Shown: positions 22,676 through 31,875, numbered from the stretch's first letter. The stretch is DNA of 43,492 nucleotides from JALYXS01 sp051003795 (GCA_051003795.1 JBPCKZ010000181.1:1-43492), one strand, 5' to 3'. Made by a program: numbers and translations. The notes: generated by a model from the sequence alone, not told the origin.

Positions 22676-24912
22676 AGAATCGCTTTCGCCAATCCCGCAT
22701 TGTTGCCGCTATCGACCACGCGCAGAACCAGCACATGCTCTCCCGGCGGCACGGAATCCAAATGCAGATGAAACTTTTCCACTCGCGAATCGATCACGCC
22801 ATCGAGCGAATTCAGCGGCGTCCACGGCCCCGCATCCAAAGCATACTCGCACCGCCGCAAAGCCGAAGCCGCGTCACGCCCTTCAAAATCCACATCCACG
22901 GCCCCGCCGCTTGTCCGCGTCGCTCCCACCGTAACCACCGGCGGCGTATTGTCGATCAGCACCGGCGAACTCACCAGATCCGTCTCACGCGCCGTCGCGG
23001 GCGGATTCACCTCGCGATCCGACGCGACCACGCGGAAGAAATACCGGCCATCGGCCAGCGCGTCGCCTTCGATTGTCGCGCTGCTCTCATGCACGTTCGA
23101 TTTCAGCAGCTTCCACTCACGCTCGCCTTCGCCGCGGAAATAGAGCGAGAAAACCAAGCGGTCGCCATCCGGATCTTCCGCCTGCCAGCTAACCACCAAC
23201 TGTTGCGAAGCGGCGCGGGAAAGCGTCTGGGTCGGAGTTCCGGTGGAGGACGCGGGGCCCGCATCGCCGGTGTCCGTAACGGTGATGCTATAAGCTGAAC
23301 TGGCCGCCGAACTCGCGGCCTTGGGAGCGGCGGCGGCGCTCAATTGCGTCACGACGGTGATCGACTTGACCGCCGGCGCGGAATTCTGGGGAAGGTACGC
23401 CACGCTCACGCTCTCAATCGCCGGTTGCCCGCCGGCGAGGTCGCTCTTCCACTGAATGTAGCGCGCGTTCGGGCTTTCCACCTGGCTTCCAGCCGCCGCG
23501 GTCACGGGCGCGGACCAATCGCTCCATGTCCGGTCCGGCCGCAAGCTATTTCCACTGCGCGTGCTCAAGGCAATCTTGCCGCCGCCCGCATTTCCCTGCC
23601 AGCTTAACCGCCCCCAGCGCGCAATATTCTGCGCATCGAACACGGGCGATTCATAGGTGCCGCTCGCGCCCGCTCCGGCGTCGAGCCGGTAAATGCGGCC
23701 CATATTTGCCGTTGCCGCAAGCACATTCTTTCCGGATCTCAACAGGCGCGTCGCTTCGGAGTCGTTCGTCTGGGCGACCAAAGTCAATTTCCGGTCGGGC
23801 GAGAGCCGGTAAATGCGCCCGTTCGCATCGGTCGAGAAGAGGATTTGACCCGGCATCGCCAGCATGTCGTAAACATTCTCTTCCTTCGAACTCCAGAGCG
23901 TTTCGACCGTGTTGTCGGGATGAATTTTATACAGCGCGGATTTTTCGACGCCCGTCAGGTCGACGGTCTGAGCCGCGGGCGTGGTTGTCGTTGTGGCAAC
24001 CGCTTGAGGAGCCTTTACCACCTCCGGCGTTGCCTTGATCTCGGGACCCGCTTGTGCGCTCTCCGCCGTCACGGTGATCGAAGTTGTAACGGTTGGCGTC
24101 GTGCCCGTTCCCGCCGCTACTTGCGCCGCTTGCGCCGCGCTCTGCGCGCGTTTGGCGACCGAGCCGCCCAGTGCAACGGCGTAGATGGTTCCATCCGGCT
24201 CGCCAGCGATGGCCCGGATCTCCGGCAGGTTCGCATCGTACAGCACGAAGGCTTTGTCCTTCGCCGAAATGCGATAGAGGATTCCGTTGGGCTCCGTGCC
24301 CGCGAGCAACCGCCCTTGCGGGTCGATGGAAAGGCTGGTTACGTTGCCTTGCCCGGTCGCGTAATATTCTTCGCCTTTTTCCGGGCCGGTCACGCGAAAC
24401 ACTTTCCCGTCGTCGCCAGTGCCCGCGTACAACGCGCCATCGCGTCCGAATGCGAGAGACCAGATGTATCTCGCCTTCGGCGCGAAGTACTCTTGCGCTT
24501 TGCCGTTCTCAATACGGTAAATCTTGCCGTCGGGCGACGTGGCGGCGTAAACTACGCCTTTCGCGTCCACGGCAATGGAGAAAATCTCGGGCTGCTCGGA
24601 GGTCCACAACAGAGAGCTATTCCCCGCGGGGTCGATGCGGAACAGCTTGCCGCGATGGCCCGTGCCGGCGTACAGCGAACCGTCGGGCCCTTGCGCGAGG
24701 CTCCAGACGACCGGCTGCTCGGATGAGAAGATCGTGTCGAGCTTCGGCGCGAGCGTGAGCCGTCCGTCGCGACTGAGCGACACGCCTTCAAATTTGCCCT
24801 TGACGAAGTCCTGGAAGCTGGTCATCTCCCAACTGGCGGACGCGGAGGCGAACAGCGAAGAGGCCGGGAATAACAGAAGCGCGGCGATCGCAATGCCACA
24901 AAATCCGCTCAC
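22672..24912 (-). CDS. secreted beta-propeller protein with C-terminal Ig/Fn3-like domains
   Basis: 746 residues with a signal peptide (about 1-26). Residues 60-440 carry propeller blades repeating roughly every 40 residues with the pattern YAGTGHRGKLFRIDP, YAATSPDGKIYRIENG, YAGTGDDGKVFRVTG and LAGTEPNGILYRIS. An Ala/Thr-rich linker (about 260-325) interrupts the propeller. The C-terminal third has beta-sandwich sequences resembling Fn3/Big domains (LVVSWQAEDPDGDRLVFSLYFRG, PGEHVLVLRVVDSGNNAG). Its ATG overlaps the S55 gene stop (24909-24912), and its stop overlaps the M28 start. Probably a periplasmic or surface binding partner for the two peptidase-like neighbours; no enzyme motif was seen. 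Confidence 0.75.
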   Translation of the reverse strand: MSGFCGIAIAALLLFPASSLFASASASWEMTSFQDFVKGKFEGVSLSRDGRLTLAPKLDTIFSSEQPVVWSLAQGPDGSLYAGTGHRGKLFRIDPAGNSSLLWTSEQPEIFSIAVDAKGVVYAATSPDGKIYRIENGKAQEYFAPKARYIWSLAFGRDGALYAGTGDDGKVFRVTGPEKGEEYYATGQGNVTSLSIDPQGRLLAGTEPNGILYRISAKDKAFVLYDANLPEIRAIAGEPDGTIYAVALGGSVAKRAQSAAQAAQVAAGTGTTPTVTTSITVTAESAQAGPEIKATPEVVKAPQAVATTTTTPAAQTVDLTGVEKSALYKIHPDNTVETLWSSKEENVYDMLAMPGQILFSTDANGRIYRLSPDRKLTLVAQTNDSEATRLLRSGKNVLAATANMGRIYRLDAGAGASGTYESPVFDAQNIARWGRLSWQGNAGGGKIALSTRSGNSLRPDRTWSDWSAPVTAAAGSQVESPNARYIQWKSDLAGGQPAIESVSVAYLPQNSAPAVKSITVVTQLSAAAAPKAASSAASSAYSITVTDTGDAGPASSTGTPTQTLSRAASQQLVVSWQAEDPDGDRLVFSLYFRGEGEREWKLLKSNVHESSATIEGDALADGRYFFRVVASDREVNPPATARETDLVSSPVLIDNTPPVVTVGATRTSGGAVDVDFEGRDAASALRRCEYALDAGPWTPLNSLDGVIDSRVEKFHLHLDSVPPGEHVLVLRVVDSGNNAGLAKAIL

Positions 24913-26657
24913 TCCTTTACCTCTACCTGCACCGTCTTCGCTCCCGCCACTACGTTGCCGCCGGCTTCAATCTCAAACTCGCCAATCTTCGAATTCTGTG
25001 TTTTCTGAATCGATGGCGTTCCCGCGAGAATCATGGCGATCGAAGGCGGCGGGTCCGGCAGATCCCGCCCGTCCACCTGATAATCCGGGTCCGCGCGCCA
25101 CACCCGTACATAAGCTTTTGAATTGCTCCGCATTTTGTTGGCATTCGCGATCACTTGGTCCGCAGACCTCGGCTCGCTGCCTACAATCTGCCGCAACTCC
25201 GAAATGCTCGCCTGCGCGCCATCCGTCACCGAAAAATATAACGTGCCGGGCGATGCCCCCGGAGGCACTTTGTAGCGCACCGTGCGCGTCAATTCCGCGC
25301 CGTTCTCGCCCGCGAGCAGCACGGTTAAATCCACGTCGCCGCCGGGGTGGACTTCCTTCCGCGATAAATTCACCTGCTCGATATTCAGCAGCTTCTTCGT
25401 GTCCGCGGCCTCAATCTCCAGCGCCACTCTCTTCACGCGTAATTGATCGAACCCGGCTTGCAATACGTAGGAAAGCGGCACCGCCGCGGATAGCGAAATC
25501 TGCGCCGCCGAGCCGCTGTCGCCCGCGTACATATTGTCCAGCCGGATGGGCGGCCGCTTCCCTTCGAACTCGATGGCGCCTTTGACCGAGATGGTGGCCG
25601 CGCCCAGCGTGCGCTCGGTCGCATCGAGCGACGAGAACACCGCCATCTGCAACAGAAACGGCGAAAGGTAGGGGTCGTTGACCATTTGCATGCGGTAACT
25701 GTCATGTTGGCGACCGGCATGAGTCACGGATATGTCTACCGGCATCAGATCCGCGCGCAGCCCAAGCAGCCCCGAGACCGCCGTGTTGCGGTCCTGCGAG
25801 ATGATTCCCATCAATTCCTTGGGCGCGGAAATTTTGAACGACGAATTCAGGTTGGGCAGCAGCGCCATGACCTCCGCGCGCGCAAACGGCAGGCTGGTCG
25901 GGCCGACCGAAAGAAAGCGGTGGCCGAAGGCATACACTTTTTCGCCATCGATGTAAGTAACGGTCCCGTCCGCGCCGACACTCAAATCGCCGGTCATCAA
26001 TTGCACGCTGATCATCGAGCCGGGATGCAGCGCGGCGCGGTCGCCCATGCGATCCTCGACTTTGCCGCCGAGCGAAAGCCCCTGCCGCGGTTCAAGGCCT
26101 AGCGCGCGGAGTTGCGGCGCGAAATGGTCGACCGCCGCGCCCGTGAAGCCGCCGAACGATACCGGCGTCGCGATATCCATCATCTTCATGCCGCCGGATA
26201 AGGCCGGTTCGCGCTCCGGCAGCAGCGCGCCGACATCTCCCGATTTCAGCCGCTTGCCGGGGCGGCTAATGGGCGAGCTACCCGAGCGCACCATTTCTTC
26301 AATCGGGCGAATGCCCGCGATCGGCTCTTTCGAGAACGGAAATCCCATGGCCACCGCGCCTAAGAGCTTGCCGTCGATGTATACCGGACTTCCGCTCATG
26401 CCTTGCATGACTCCCGTGGAGGCCAGCGGACCGCCCGATAAACGCGCCAGGATCAGCGACTGTTTCGGCCCGATATTTTCGAGCACGCCTAAAATTTCAA
26501 CTTGAAAGTCTTCGATGCGGTCGCCCGCGAACACGGTCTTTCCGATTCCGCGCATGCCTTGCTTGACGTCCTTTAGCGGGAAAAAAGGCGTTTGCGCCAG
26601 AGCTTCGAGACACAGCCCTCCGAACGGCATGCACAGAGCGAGCACCGCTCGAACCAT
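24909..26657 (-). CDS. SpoIVB S55-peptidase-domain exported protein
   Basis: 582 residues from ATG 26657 (GTG 26669 would add four). After a signal peptide ending near ALAQ, residues 30-280 match the SpoIVB/S55 domain: DVKQGMRGIGKTVFAG, the nucleophile motif GMSGSPVY, PIEEMVRSG and the AFGHRFLSVG histidine segment. The rest is beta-rich (about 290-580). In Bacillus, SpoIVB is a sporulation signalling serine protease; acidobacteria do not sporulate in that way, so this homologue likely has another proteolytic or self-processing role in the envelope. It is the first of three genes joined by 4-base ATGA overlaps (S55, propeller, M28). Confidence 0.85.
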   Translation of the reverse strand: MVRAVLALCMPFGGLCLEALAQTPFFPLKDVKQGMRGIGKTVFAGDRIEDFQVEILGVLENIGPKQSLILARLSGGPLASTGVMQGMSGSPVYIDGKLLGAVAMGFPFSKEPIAGIRPIEEMVRSGSSPISRPGKRLKSGDVGALLPEREPALSGGMKMMDIATPVSFGGFTGAAVDHFAPQLRALGLEPRQGLSLGGKVEDRMGDRAALHPGSMISVQLMTGDLSVGADGTVTYIDGEKVYAFGHRFLSVGPTSLPFARAEVMALLPNLNSSFKISAPKELMGIISQDRNTAVSGLLGLRADLMPVDISVTHAGRQHDSYRMQMVNDPYLSPFLLQMAVFSSLDATERTLGAATISVKGAIEFEGKRPPIRLDNMYAGDSGSAAQISLSAAVPLSYVLQAGFDQLRVKRVALEIEAADTKKLLNIEQVNLSRKEVHPGGDVDLTVLLAGENGAELTRTVRYKVPPGASPGTLYFSVTDGAQASISELRQIVGSEPRSADQVIANANKMRSNSKAYVRVWRADPDYQVDGRDLPDPPPSIAMILAGTPSIQKTQNSKIGEFEIEAGGNVVAGAKTVQVEVKE

Positions 26658-26691
26658 GGGGGAAAGCACAATTCCAGTGTACCCGGGTCTG

Positions 26692-27309
26692 TTAGATCAG
26701 GCCCAGATTCGCGAATGCGACGCGCGTGGTTGCCACGTCGATGTGCCGGACGGCCTGCATTCCCAGCGTCGCGGCTACTTCGACGAAAAGCGCCCGGTCG
26801 TCCAAATACACCGATTCCCCCGGCTCCGCCTGCGCCAGGTCGAGCGCCATGCGGAAGATATCGGTGTCCGGTTTGCGGAACCGCACGAAACACGAGGAAA
26901 CGAAAAAATCCACGAATTCCGCCAAGCCGAACTTGCGGATGCGGTATTCGGTCAGCTCCCGTCCTTCGTTGCTAATGACGGCGACCTTGATCCCCTTCCG
27001 CGATTTAACGCCGCGTACCAGATCGATGGTTTCGGGATACGGCTGCGATTGCGCGAAGACGAACCGCTTGAATTCGTCCTTCGAAAAATCGCGGGGCTGG
27101 TAAAAGACCACGCGATCGAGATAGTCGTCGAGGCTCAATTTCCCAATCTCGTAAGTGTCGAAAGTGAGATGGTGCCGGATGTTCATCTCAGCCAGGTCCA
27201 AGTGGAACTTTTCGGACGCGGCGCTGCGCGTATCGCTGTCCCAGCCGTTGGTCAGCATGACGCCGCCGATGTCGATAAACAGGGTCCGAATGCTCATCGT
27301 ATCAGGCAT
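26692..27309 (-). CDS. HAD-family hydrolase
   Basis: 205 residues from ATG 27309 (ATG 27297 is an equally possible start). HAD motif I is FIDIGGV with nucleophile Asp13; the usual second Asp is Gly, as in the YihX-like branch. Motif II is VAVISNEG, motif III is the Lys in RFRKPDTDIF, and motif IV is VYLDDR. It is a predicted cytoplasmic phosphatase acting on a small phosphorylated metabolite. It overlaps the SDR gene end by 8 bases, so the two probably act in one pathway, possibly sugar or polyol handling; this is inference from context. Confidence 0.85.
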   Translation of the reverse strand: MPDTMSIRTLFIDIGGVMLTNGWDSDTRSAASEKFHLDLAEMNIRHHLTFDTYEIGKLSLDDYLDRVVFYQPRDFSKDEFKRFVFAQSQPYPETIDLVRGVKSRKGIKVAVISNEGRELTEYRIRKFGLAEFVDFFVSSCFVRFRKPDTDIFRMALDLAQAEPGESVYLDDRALFVEVAATLGMQAVRHIDVATTRVAFANLGLI

Positions 27310-28078
27310 TCACGCCGGACGCGAGGAATCCGCCATCGACCGCAATGCACTGCCCGGTGATGAAACTGGCGGCATCGGACGCGAGCAGAACCGCCGCGCC
27401 GATCAGCTCCTCGGCCTGGCCAAAACGCCCCATCGGCGTGCGCAGCTTGAACTCGCGGCCCCGGTCCGTGCCATCGAGCAGCGCCGCGTTCAATTCGGTG
27501 CGATACACCCCGGGCGCGATCGCATTCACGTTCAACCCGTGCCGCGACCACTCGACCGCCAAACTGCGAGTGAGCGACAGAACCCCCGCCTTCGACGCGC
27601 AGTAAGCCGCCACTTCGTTCAGCCCCACGAACGAGCTCAGCGAGGCAATATTCACGATGCGCCCGCGCTTGCTCGCGATCAGCGGTTCATAAAACGACTG
27701 GCAGCCGCGCAGCATCCCGGTCAGATTGGTGTCCATGATTCCCGCCCACTCCGCTTCCGGGAGGTCTTTGGTCGGCGTGCGCTTGGTCCGGCCCGCGGCG
27801 TTGACCAGCACGTCCACTTTTCCGAACTTGGATAGGACGGCATCGCGCAATTGGTCGATGGAGGTCCGGTTGGCGATATCGACGACGTGGCGGAGCGTCT
27901 TGCGTCCCGCCGCTTCTACTCGATCGCAGACTTCGTCCACCTGCGGTTGGCGGCGGCCGGAAGGAATCACCTCCGCGCCGGCTTCCGCAAGGCCGATGCC
28001 GATGGCGCGCCCGAGTCCGGACGTACCGCCGATGACAACGGCCACCCGGCCGCTCAAATCCATAAAGTTCTTGACCAT
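27302..28078 (-). CDS. SDR-family NAD(P)-dependent oxidoreductase
   Basis: 258 residues, the classical SDR length. The dinucleotide-binding GGTSGLG lies at 17-23, the structural NAAG at LVNAAGRT, and the catalytic Ser and YxxxK as NIASLSSF and AAYCASKAG. GQCIAVDGGF near the end is typical of gluconate 5-dehydrogenase/3-oxoacyl-ACP reductase-like members. It catalyses a hydroxyl/ketone interconversion; the substrate is not predictable. It lies 27 bases after the receiver-domain gene and overlaps the HAD hydrolase gene. Confidence 0.9.
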   Translation of the reverse strand: MVKNFMDLSGRVAVVIGGTSGLGRAIGIGLAEAGAEVIPSGRRQPQVDEVCDRVEAAGRKTLRHVVDIANRTSIDQLRDAVLSKFGKVDVLVNAAGRTKRTPTKDLPEAEWAGIMDTNLTGMLRGCQSFYEPLIASKRGRIVNIASLSSFVGLNEVAAYCASKAGVLSLTRSLAVEWSRHGLNVNAIAPGVYRTELNAALLDGTDRGREFKLRTPMGRFGQAEELIGAAVLLASDAASFITGQCIAVDGGFLASGVNA

Positions 28079-28105
28079 TATGAATAGAGTACCGCCCGGG
28101 GGCGG

Positions 28106-28597
28106 CTAACTTGCCAAACTGTGCTGTAGCGTGCGGTGCACGCGTCGGGAAGCGCGCAATCCAATCAGTTCCGCCACCCGATCCAGCAGATTCGACACAT
28201 CCTCAATATTCACCACCACCTGCCGGTCGGCATTGGGCGGTTCGGGAGATCGTTCGCCTTTCAGATAGGAAGTGATCAGGGCCGTGGCGGGCCGGTAATC
28301 TTTCTGGCGCGCATAGGAGAGGACGCGTTCACTCGCCACGGGAGATTCTTTGCGCAAGTCGCTCAAGACGAGGTCGTACTGGTGGTCGTCCAACTTGCCG
28401 ACCGCCTCGGCGGCCGAGGCCGCGCCATCGACGAAATATCCGCCCGCTTCGAGAAGCGTCTTAAGAGTGAGACGCGCCGCGAGTTCGCCGTCCACCAATA
28501 AAACTTTGGCTAATTCGAGATGTTGTGCCCTTTCAATCCAACCCCGGCTGACCTTGGCCGTACGTCCTCCACCCTTTACAGTTCCACTGTAACCCAA
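28106..28597 (-). CDS. degenerate response-regulator receiver-domain protein
   Basis: 163 residues from TTG 28597, the only candidate start in this frame before the domain. Residues about 30-150 resemble a receiver: KVLLVDGELAARLTLKTLLEAG, the phospho-acceptor strand YDLVLSDLRKE and TALITSYLKG. The acidic pocket is altered (VDGE instead of VDDE), and the conserved Lys-Pro of the beta5 loop is absent (VVVNIEDVSNLLDRV), so phosphorylation or switching may be impaired. No output domain is present. It lies 28 bases from purB and 27 from the SDR gene in one long run. It may be a stand-alone signalling adaptor or a decaying regulator. Confidence 0.7.
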   Translation of the reverse strand: MGYSGTVKGGGRTAKVSRGWIERAQHLELAKVLLVDGELAARLTLKTLLEAGGYFVDGAASAAEAVGKLDDHQYDLVLSDLRKESPVASERVLSYARQKDYRPATALITSYLKGERSPEPPNADRQVVVNIEDVSNLLDRVAELIGLRASRRVHRTLQHSLAS

Positions 28598-28625
28598 ATG
28601 AAGGGAAATCCCTAGGAATTTTTAA

Positions 28626-29936
28626 TTAATTTCCAAAAACGCGCTGGAAAATCCCGTCGACGCGGACTAACTGCCGTTCCAGCGAAAATGCCTCGGCGAT
28701 TTTAGCCGGCGAAAGCAGCTTCGCGATCTCCGGATCGCTCTCGACGGCCGCCCGGAAATCGCTCTCCCCTTCCCAGGCGCGCATGGCGTGGCCCTGCACC
28801 AGCGTGTAGGCGGATTCTCGGAGCATCCCCGCGGACGCCAGATCGAGCAGAAGCTGGCCCGAAAAAACGAGGCCGCGCGTCATCTCCAGATTGCGGCGCA
28901 TGCGCTCCGGATAGACCCGCAGCTTTTCGATGAGCGCCGCTGTCTTGTCGAGCAAGTAGTCGGTCAGAATCGTCGAATCCGGGAGGATTACCCGCTCCGC
29001 GGACGAGTGCGATATGTCCCTCTCGTGCCACAGCGCGATATTTTCAAATCCGGCCTGCGCGTTCGCGCGCACCACGCGCGCCAAGCCGCAGATCTGTTCG
29101 CTGACAATCGGATTCCTTTTGTGGGGCATCGCGGAGCTGCCCTTCTGTCCCTCGGAAAAATACTCCTCCACTTCCCGAACTTCGGTGCGCTGCAGATGCC
29201 GGATTTCGAGCGCAATCTTTTCGAGACTCGCGGTAATCAGCGCAAGCGTCGCAAGAAAATGCGCGTGCCGGTCGCGCTGAATCACCTGCGATGCCACCGG
29301 AGCGGGCGTTAGATTCAGCCGCGCGCAAATGCGCTCTTCAATTTCCGGGCCGATGTGCGCATACGTGCCGACCGCTCCCGAAAGCTTGCCCACCTGGAGA
29401 TCGGCTTCGGCAAACTTGAGCCGCGCGAGATTCCGTCCCGCCTCTTCATGCCAGATGGCGAGCTTCAAGCCGAAGGTAACCGGCTCGGCATGCATGCCAT
29501 GAGTGCGGCCGATTTGGACCGTGTGCTGAAATTCGAGCGCGCGGCGCTTCAACACGCCGCGAAGGCGCTCGAGATCTTCGACCAGCAGGCGCGAAGCTTG
29601 CCGCAACTGCAAAGCCTGCGCCGTATCGACCACATCGGTCGAGGTAAGGCCATAGTGCAGCCAACGCGACGCGCCCGCCTGTCCCGCGGCCGCCATGCTC
29701 TCCGCGACCGCCGTCGTGAACGCGATCACGTCGTGTTTCACGCGATCTTCGATTTCCCGGATGCGCGCCACGTCGAACGCGGCATACTGCCGCAAGGCAA
29801 GCGCCGCCTCGGCGGGAACGACGCCGGTTTCCGCGAGCGATTCCGAGGCAGCCAGCTCGACTTCAAGCCATTGCTGAAACTTGTTTTCGTCGCTCCAGAT
29901 GCGCCCCATTCCGGGCCGCGTATAGCGCGCGATCAT
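28626..29936 (-). CDS. purB: adenylosuccinate lyase
   Basis: 436 residues, normal length. It cleaves SAICAR to AICAR and adenylosuccinate to AMP in purine synthesis, as a cytoplasmic homotetramer. Conserved segments are RYTRPGMGRIWSDENKFQQW, LHYGLTSTDVVDTAQALQL, the catalytic-acid region QIGRTHGMHAEPVTFG and the flexible signature loop GSSAMPHKRNPI with the catalytic Ser. ERVILPDSTI and GLVFSGQLLLDL also match. It starts 16 bases after the MBL hydrolase stop, so the two are probably co-transcribed. Confidence 0.97.
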   Translation of the reverse strand: MIARYTRPGMGRIWSDENKFQQWLEVELAASESLAETGVVPAEAALALRQYAAFDVARIREIEDRVKHDVIAFTTAVAESMAAAGQAGASRWLHYGLTSTDVVDTAQALQLRQASRLLVEDLERLRGVLKRRALEFQHTVQIGRTHGMHAEPVTFGLKLAIWHEEAGRNLARLKFAEADLQVGKLSGAVGTYAHIGPEIEERICARLNLTPAPVASQVIQRDRHAHFLATLALITASLEKIALEIRHLQRTEVREVEEYFSEGQKGSSAMPHKRNPIVSEQICGLARVVRANAQAGFENIALWHERDISHSSAERVILPDSTILTDYLLDKTAALIEKLRVYPERMRRNLEMTRGLVFSGQLLLDLASAGMLRESAYTLVQGHAMRAWEGESDFRAAVESDPEIAKLLSPAKIAEAFSLERQLVRVDGIFQRVFGN

Positions 29937-29952
29937 GCCGCTAAAATCATGG

Positions 29953-30732
29953 CTAAAATTGAAACACTTCCGTGGGCTGCTTCTGGTGCGCCACCACCAA
30001 CCGCGTGGCGTGCCTCGCGATCCCGCGCCGGTCCAGCGCTTCGGCCGCGCCCATCCGCACTAATTCCGGGTGATTGTTGTGCTCGCTCAAATGGCCCAGA
30101 ACCAGCGCCGTGGTGCAGCACTCGAATTCCGCCGATAAGTAATCGCACACCATGGAGTTCGACAGATGCCCGTTGCGCCCCATCACCCGCTGCTTCACCA
30201 CCCACGGATACGGGCCAACCTTCAGCATTTCAAGATCGTGATTCGACTCGAGCAACAGCGCATGCGAGCCGCGTAGATGGAATTTGATCGAATCCGGGAT
30301 GTAGCCGAGATCGGTCGCAATCCCTATCTTGATCCCTTCCGCGCGAAAACAAAAACCCACCGGATCGGCGGCGTCGTGCGGGATCGTAAAGCTATCGACC
30401 GCAATATCGCCCACCAGGAAACTGGCGCCCGCTTGAAACGTTTCCAGATGCGGGCTGCAATCCTCCCAGTCGATCTCGGGCGCGGTCAGCCGCGAGACGT
30501 AGATCGGAATTTTGAATTTACGCGCCAGGCGGCACAACCCGGAGACGTGATCCGAATGTTCGTGCGTAATCAGCACGGCGTCGATCTTTTCGGGCAGCTC
30601 GTCGATCGACGCGAGACGGCGCGCAAGTTCGCGCAGGCTCAGGCCCGCGTCGATCAGCAGGCGCGTTCGATTGGTTGCCACCAGCGCGGAGTTGCCGGAA
30701 CTGCCGCTTGCCAGCACGCAGAACTTAACGAT
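29953..30732 (-). CDS. MBL-fold metallohydrolase (YycJ/WalJ-like)
   Basis: About 258 residues. The N-terminus KFCVLASGSSGNS is the YycJ/WalJ signature, followed by the zinc-binding ITHEHSDHVSGL, IPHDAADPVGF, IATDLGY and LGHLSEHNNHPE. These proteins are predicted Zn-dependent nucleases or hydrolases linked to cell-wall and DNA homeostasis in Bacillus. No ATG, GTG or TTG lies at the expected start: GAGGAG (30744-30739) is followed 6 bases later by ATC (30732) and 9 bases later by GTT (30729), where the family Met aligns. The nearest usual start is GTG 30717, 21 bases from that site. I place the start at ATC with low certainty. The gene itself is secure. Confidence 0.85.
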   Translation of the reverse strand: MVKFCVLASGSSGNSALVATNRTRLLIDAGLSLRELARRLASIDELPEKIDAVLITHEHSDHVSGLCRLARKFKIPIYVSRLTAPEIDWEDCSPHLETFQAGASFLVGDIAVDSFTIPHDAADPVGFCFRAEGIKIGIATDLGYIPDSIKFHLRGSHALLLESNHDLEMLKVGPYPWVVKQRVMGRNGHLSNSMVCDYLSAEFECCTTALVLGHLSEHNNHPELVRMGAAEALDRRGIARHATRLVVAHQKQPTEVFQF

Positions 30733-30812
30733 AACCGTCTCCTCGAAATTTGCTGCGTAAGGAGAACAGTAACAGGAAAAAATGTTTTCGACAAGAGCGG
30801 ACTTTACCTTAT

Positions 30813-30839
30813 TTGTCTTGCTCGCCCGTATCTTATACT
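30813..30839 (+). promoter_or_regulatory. candidate promoter giving a leaderless oxidoreductase mRNA
   Basis: TATACT (30834-30839) stands 7 bases before ATG 30847; TTGTCT (30813-30818) is a possible -35 with a short 15-base spacer. Transcription would begin at the start codon. No ribosome-binding site is present. Confidence 0.4.
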
Positions 30840-30846
30840 TGGCCTG

Positions 30847-31875
30847 ATGAAGACCGTTCGCATTCACCGGCACGGCGGCCCCGAAGCGCTGGTTTACGAG
30901 GACACGCCCGAGCCCCAGTTGAAAGCAAACCAGGTTATGGTGCGCGTGCGGGCCTGCTCGGTGAACCATCTGGACCTGTTCGTCCGCGCCGGTATTCCGG
31001 GAATGAAATTTCCTCTACCGCACGTATTGGGCAGCGACATCGCGGGCGAGGTAGTCGCGGTGGGCGATCTTTGCGAACGCGTGAAACCCGGCTGGCGCGT
31101 GCTGCTCTCGCCGGGCTTAAGCTGCCGCCAATGCGAGCAGTGCCTGCTCGGTCTCGATAATCTTTGCCGCAAGTACACCATGTTCGGATACGGCGTTCCG
31201 GGCGGGAACACGGAACTGCTCGCCGCGCCCGAATACAGCGCGATCCGGATTCCGGACGATCTTTCGTTCGATAACGCCGCCGCCGTTCCGCTGGTTTTCG
31301 TCACCGCCTGGCACATGCTGCTGGGGCGCGCCAAGTTGGAAGCGGGCGAGGACGTGCTGGTGCTTGCCGCGTCGAGCGGCGTGGGGTCCGCCGCCGTCCA
31401 AATCGCGAAACTGTTTCATTGCCGGGTAATCGCGACCGCCGGCGGCGAGGCCAAGATGGCGAAGGCGAAACAGCTGGGCGCCGACCATGTGATCGACCAT
31501 TACAACCAGGACATTTCGGCCGAGGTGAAGAAGCTGACCGGGAAGCGCGGAGTGGATGTGGTCGTCGAACACGTCGGCGCGGCGACCTGGGCGAAGAGCG
31601 TCGAATCCCTCGCGCAAAACGGCCGGCTGGTGACCTGCGGAAATACGACGGGCCATGACGTGAAACTCGATCTGCGGTTTCTCTTTAGCAAGCATCAATC
31701 GCTGCTGGGATCGTTCATGGGCACCATGGGCGAATTGCACAAAGCGCTCAAGTTCGTGTTTCGAGGCGAGCTAAAGCCGGTGATCGATGAAGTGATTCCG
31801 CTCGCGGAAATCCGCCGGGCGCACGAACGCCTGGAAAATAAAGAGCAGTTCGGGAAAATTGTGCTGGCGGTTTGA
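30847..31875 (+). CDS. zinc-binding alcohol dehydrogenase/quinone oxidoreductase (MDR family)
   Basis: 342 residues. A GroES-like domain (MKTVRIHRHGGPEALVYEDT, CSVNHLDLFVRAG, LGSDIAGEVVAVGD) carries four cysteines (C-x2-C-x2-C-x7-C in SCRQCEQCLLGLDNLC), the structural zinc site of MDR alcohol dehydrogenases. The NAD(P)-binding Rossmann motif ASSGVGSAAVQIAK follows, then GADHVIDHYNQD and a C-terminal IPLAEIRRAHERLENKEQFGKIVL. The catalytic-zinc Cys is replaced by Asn-His (SVNHLD), as in quinone oxidoreductases, so it may reduce activated alkenes or quinones rather than oxidise alcohols. Divergent from the MBL gene. Confidence 0.9.
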   Translation: MKTVRIHRHGGPEALVYEDTPEPQLKANQVMVRVRACSVNHLDLFVRAGIPGMKFPLPHVLGSDIAGEVVAVGDLCERVKPGWRVLLSPGLSCRQCEQCLLGLDNLCRKYTMFGYGVPGGNTELLAAPEYSAIRIPDDLSFDNAAAVPLVFVTAWHMLLGRAKLEAGEDVLVLAASSGVGSAAVQIAKLFHCRVIATAGGEAKMAKAKQLGADHVIDHYNQDISAEVKKLTGKRGVDVVVEHVGAATWAKSVESLAQNGRLVTCGNTTGHDVKLDLRFLFSKHQSLLGSFMGTMGELHKALKFVFRGELKPVIDEVIPLAEIRRAHERLENKEQFGKIVLAV

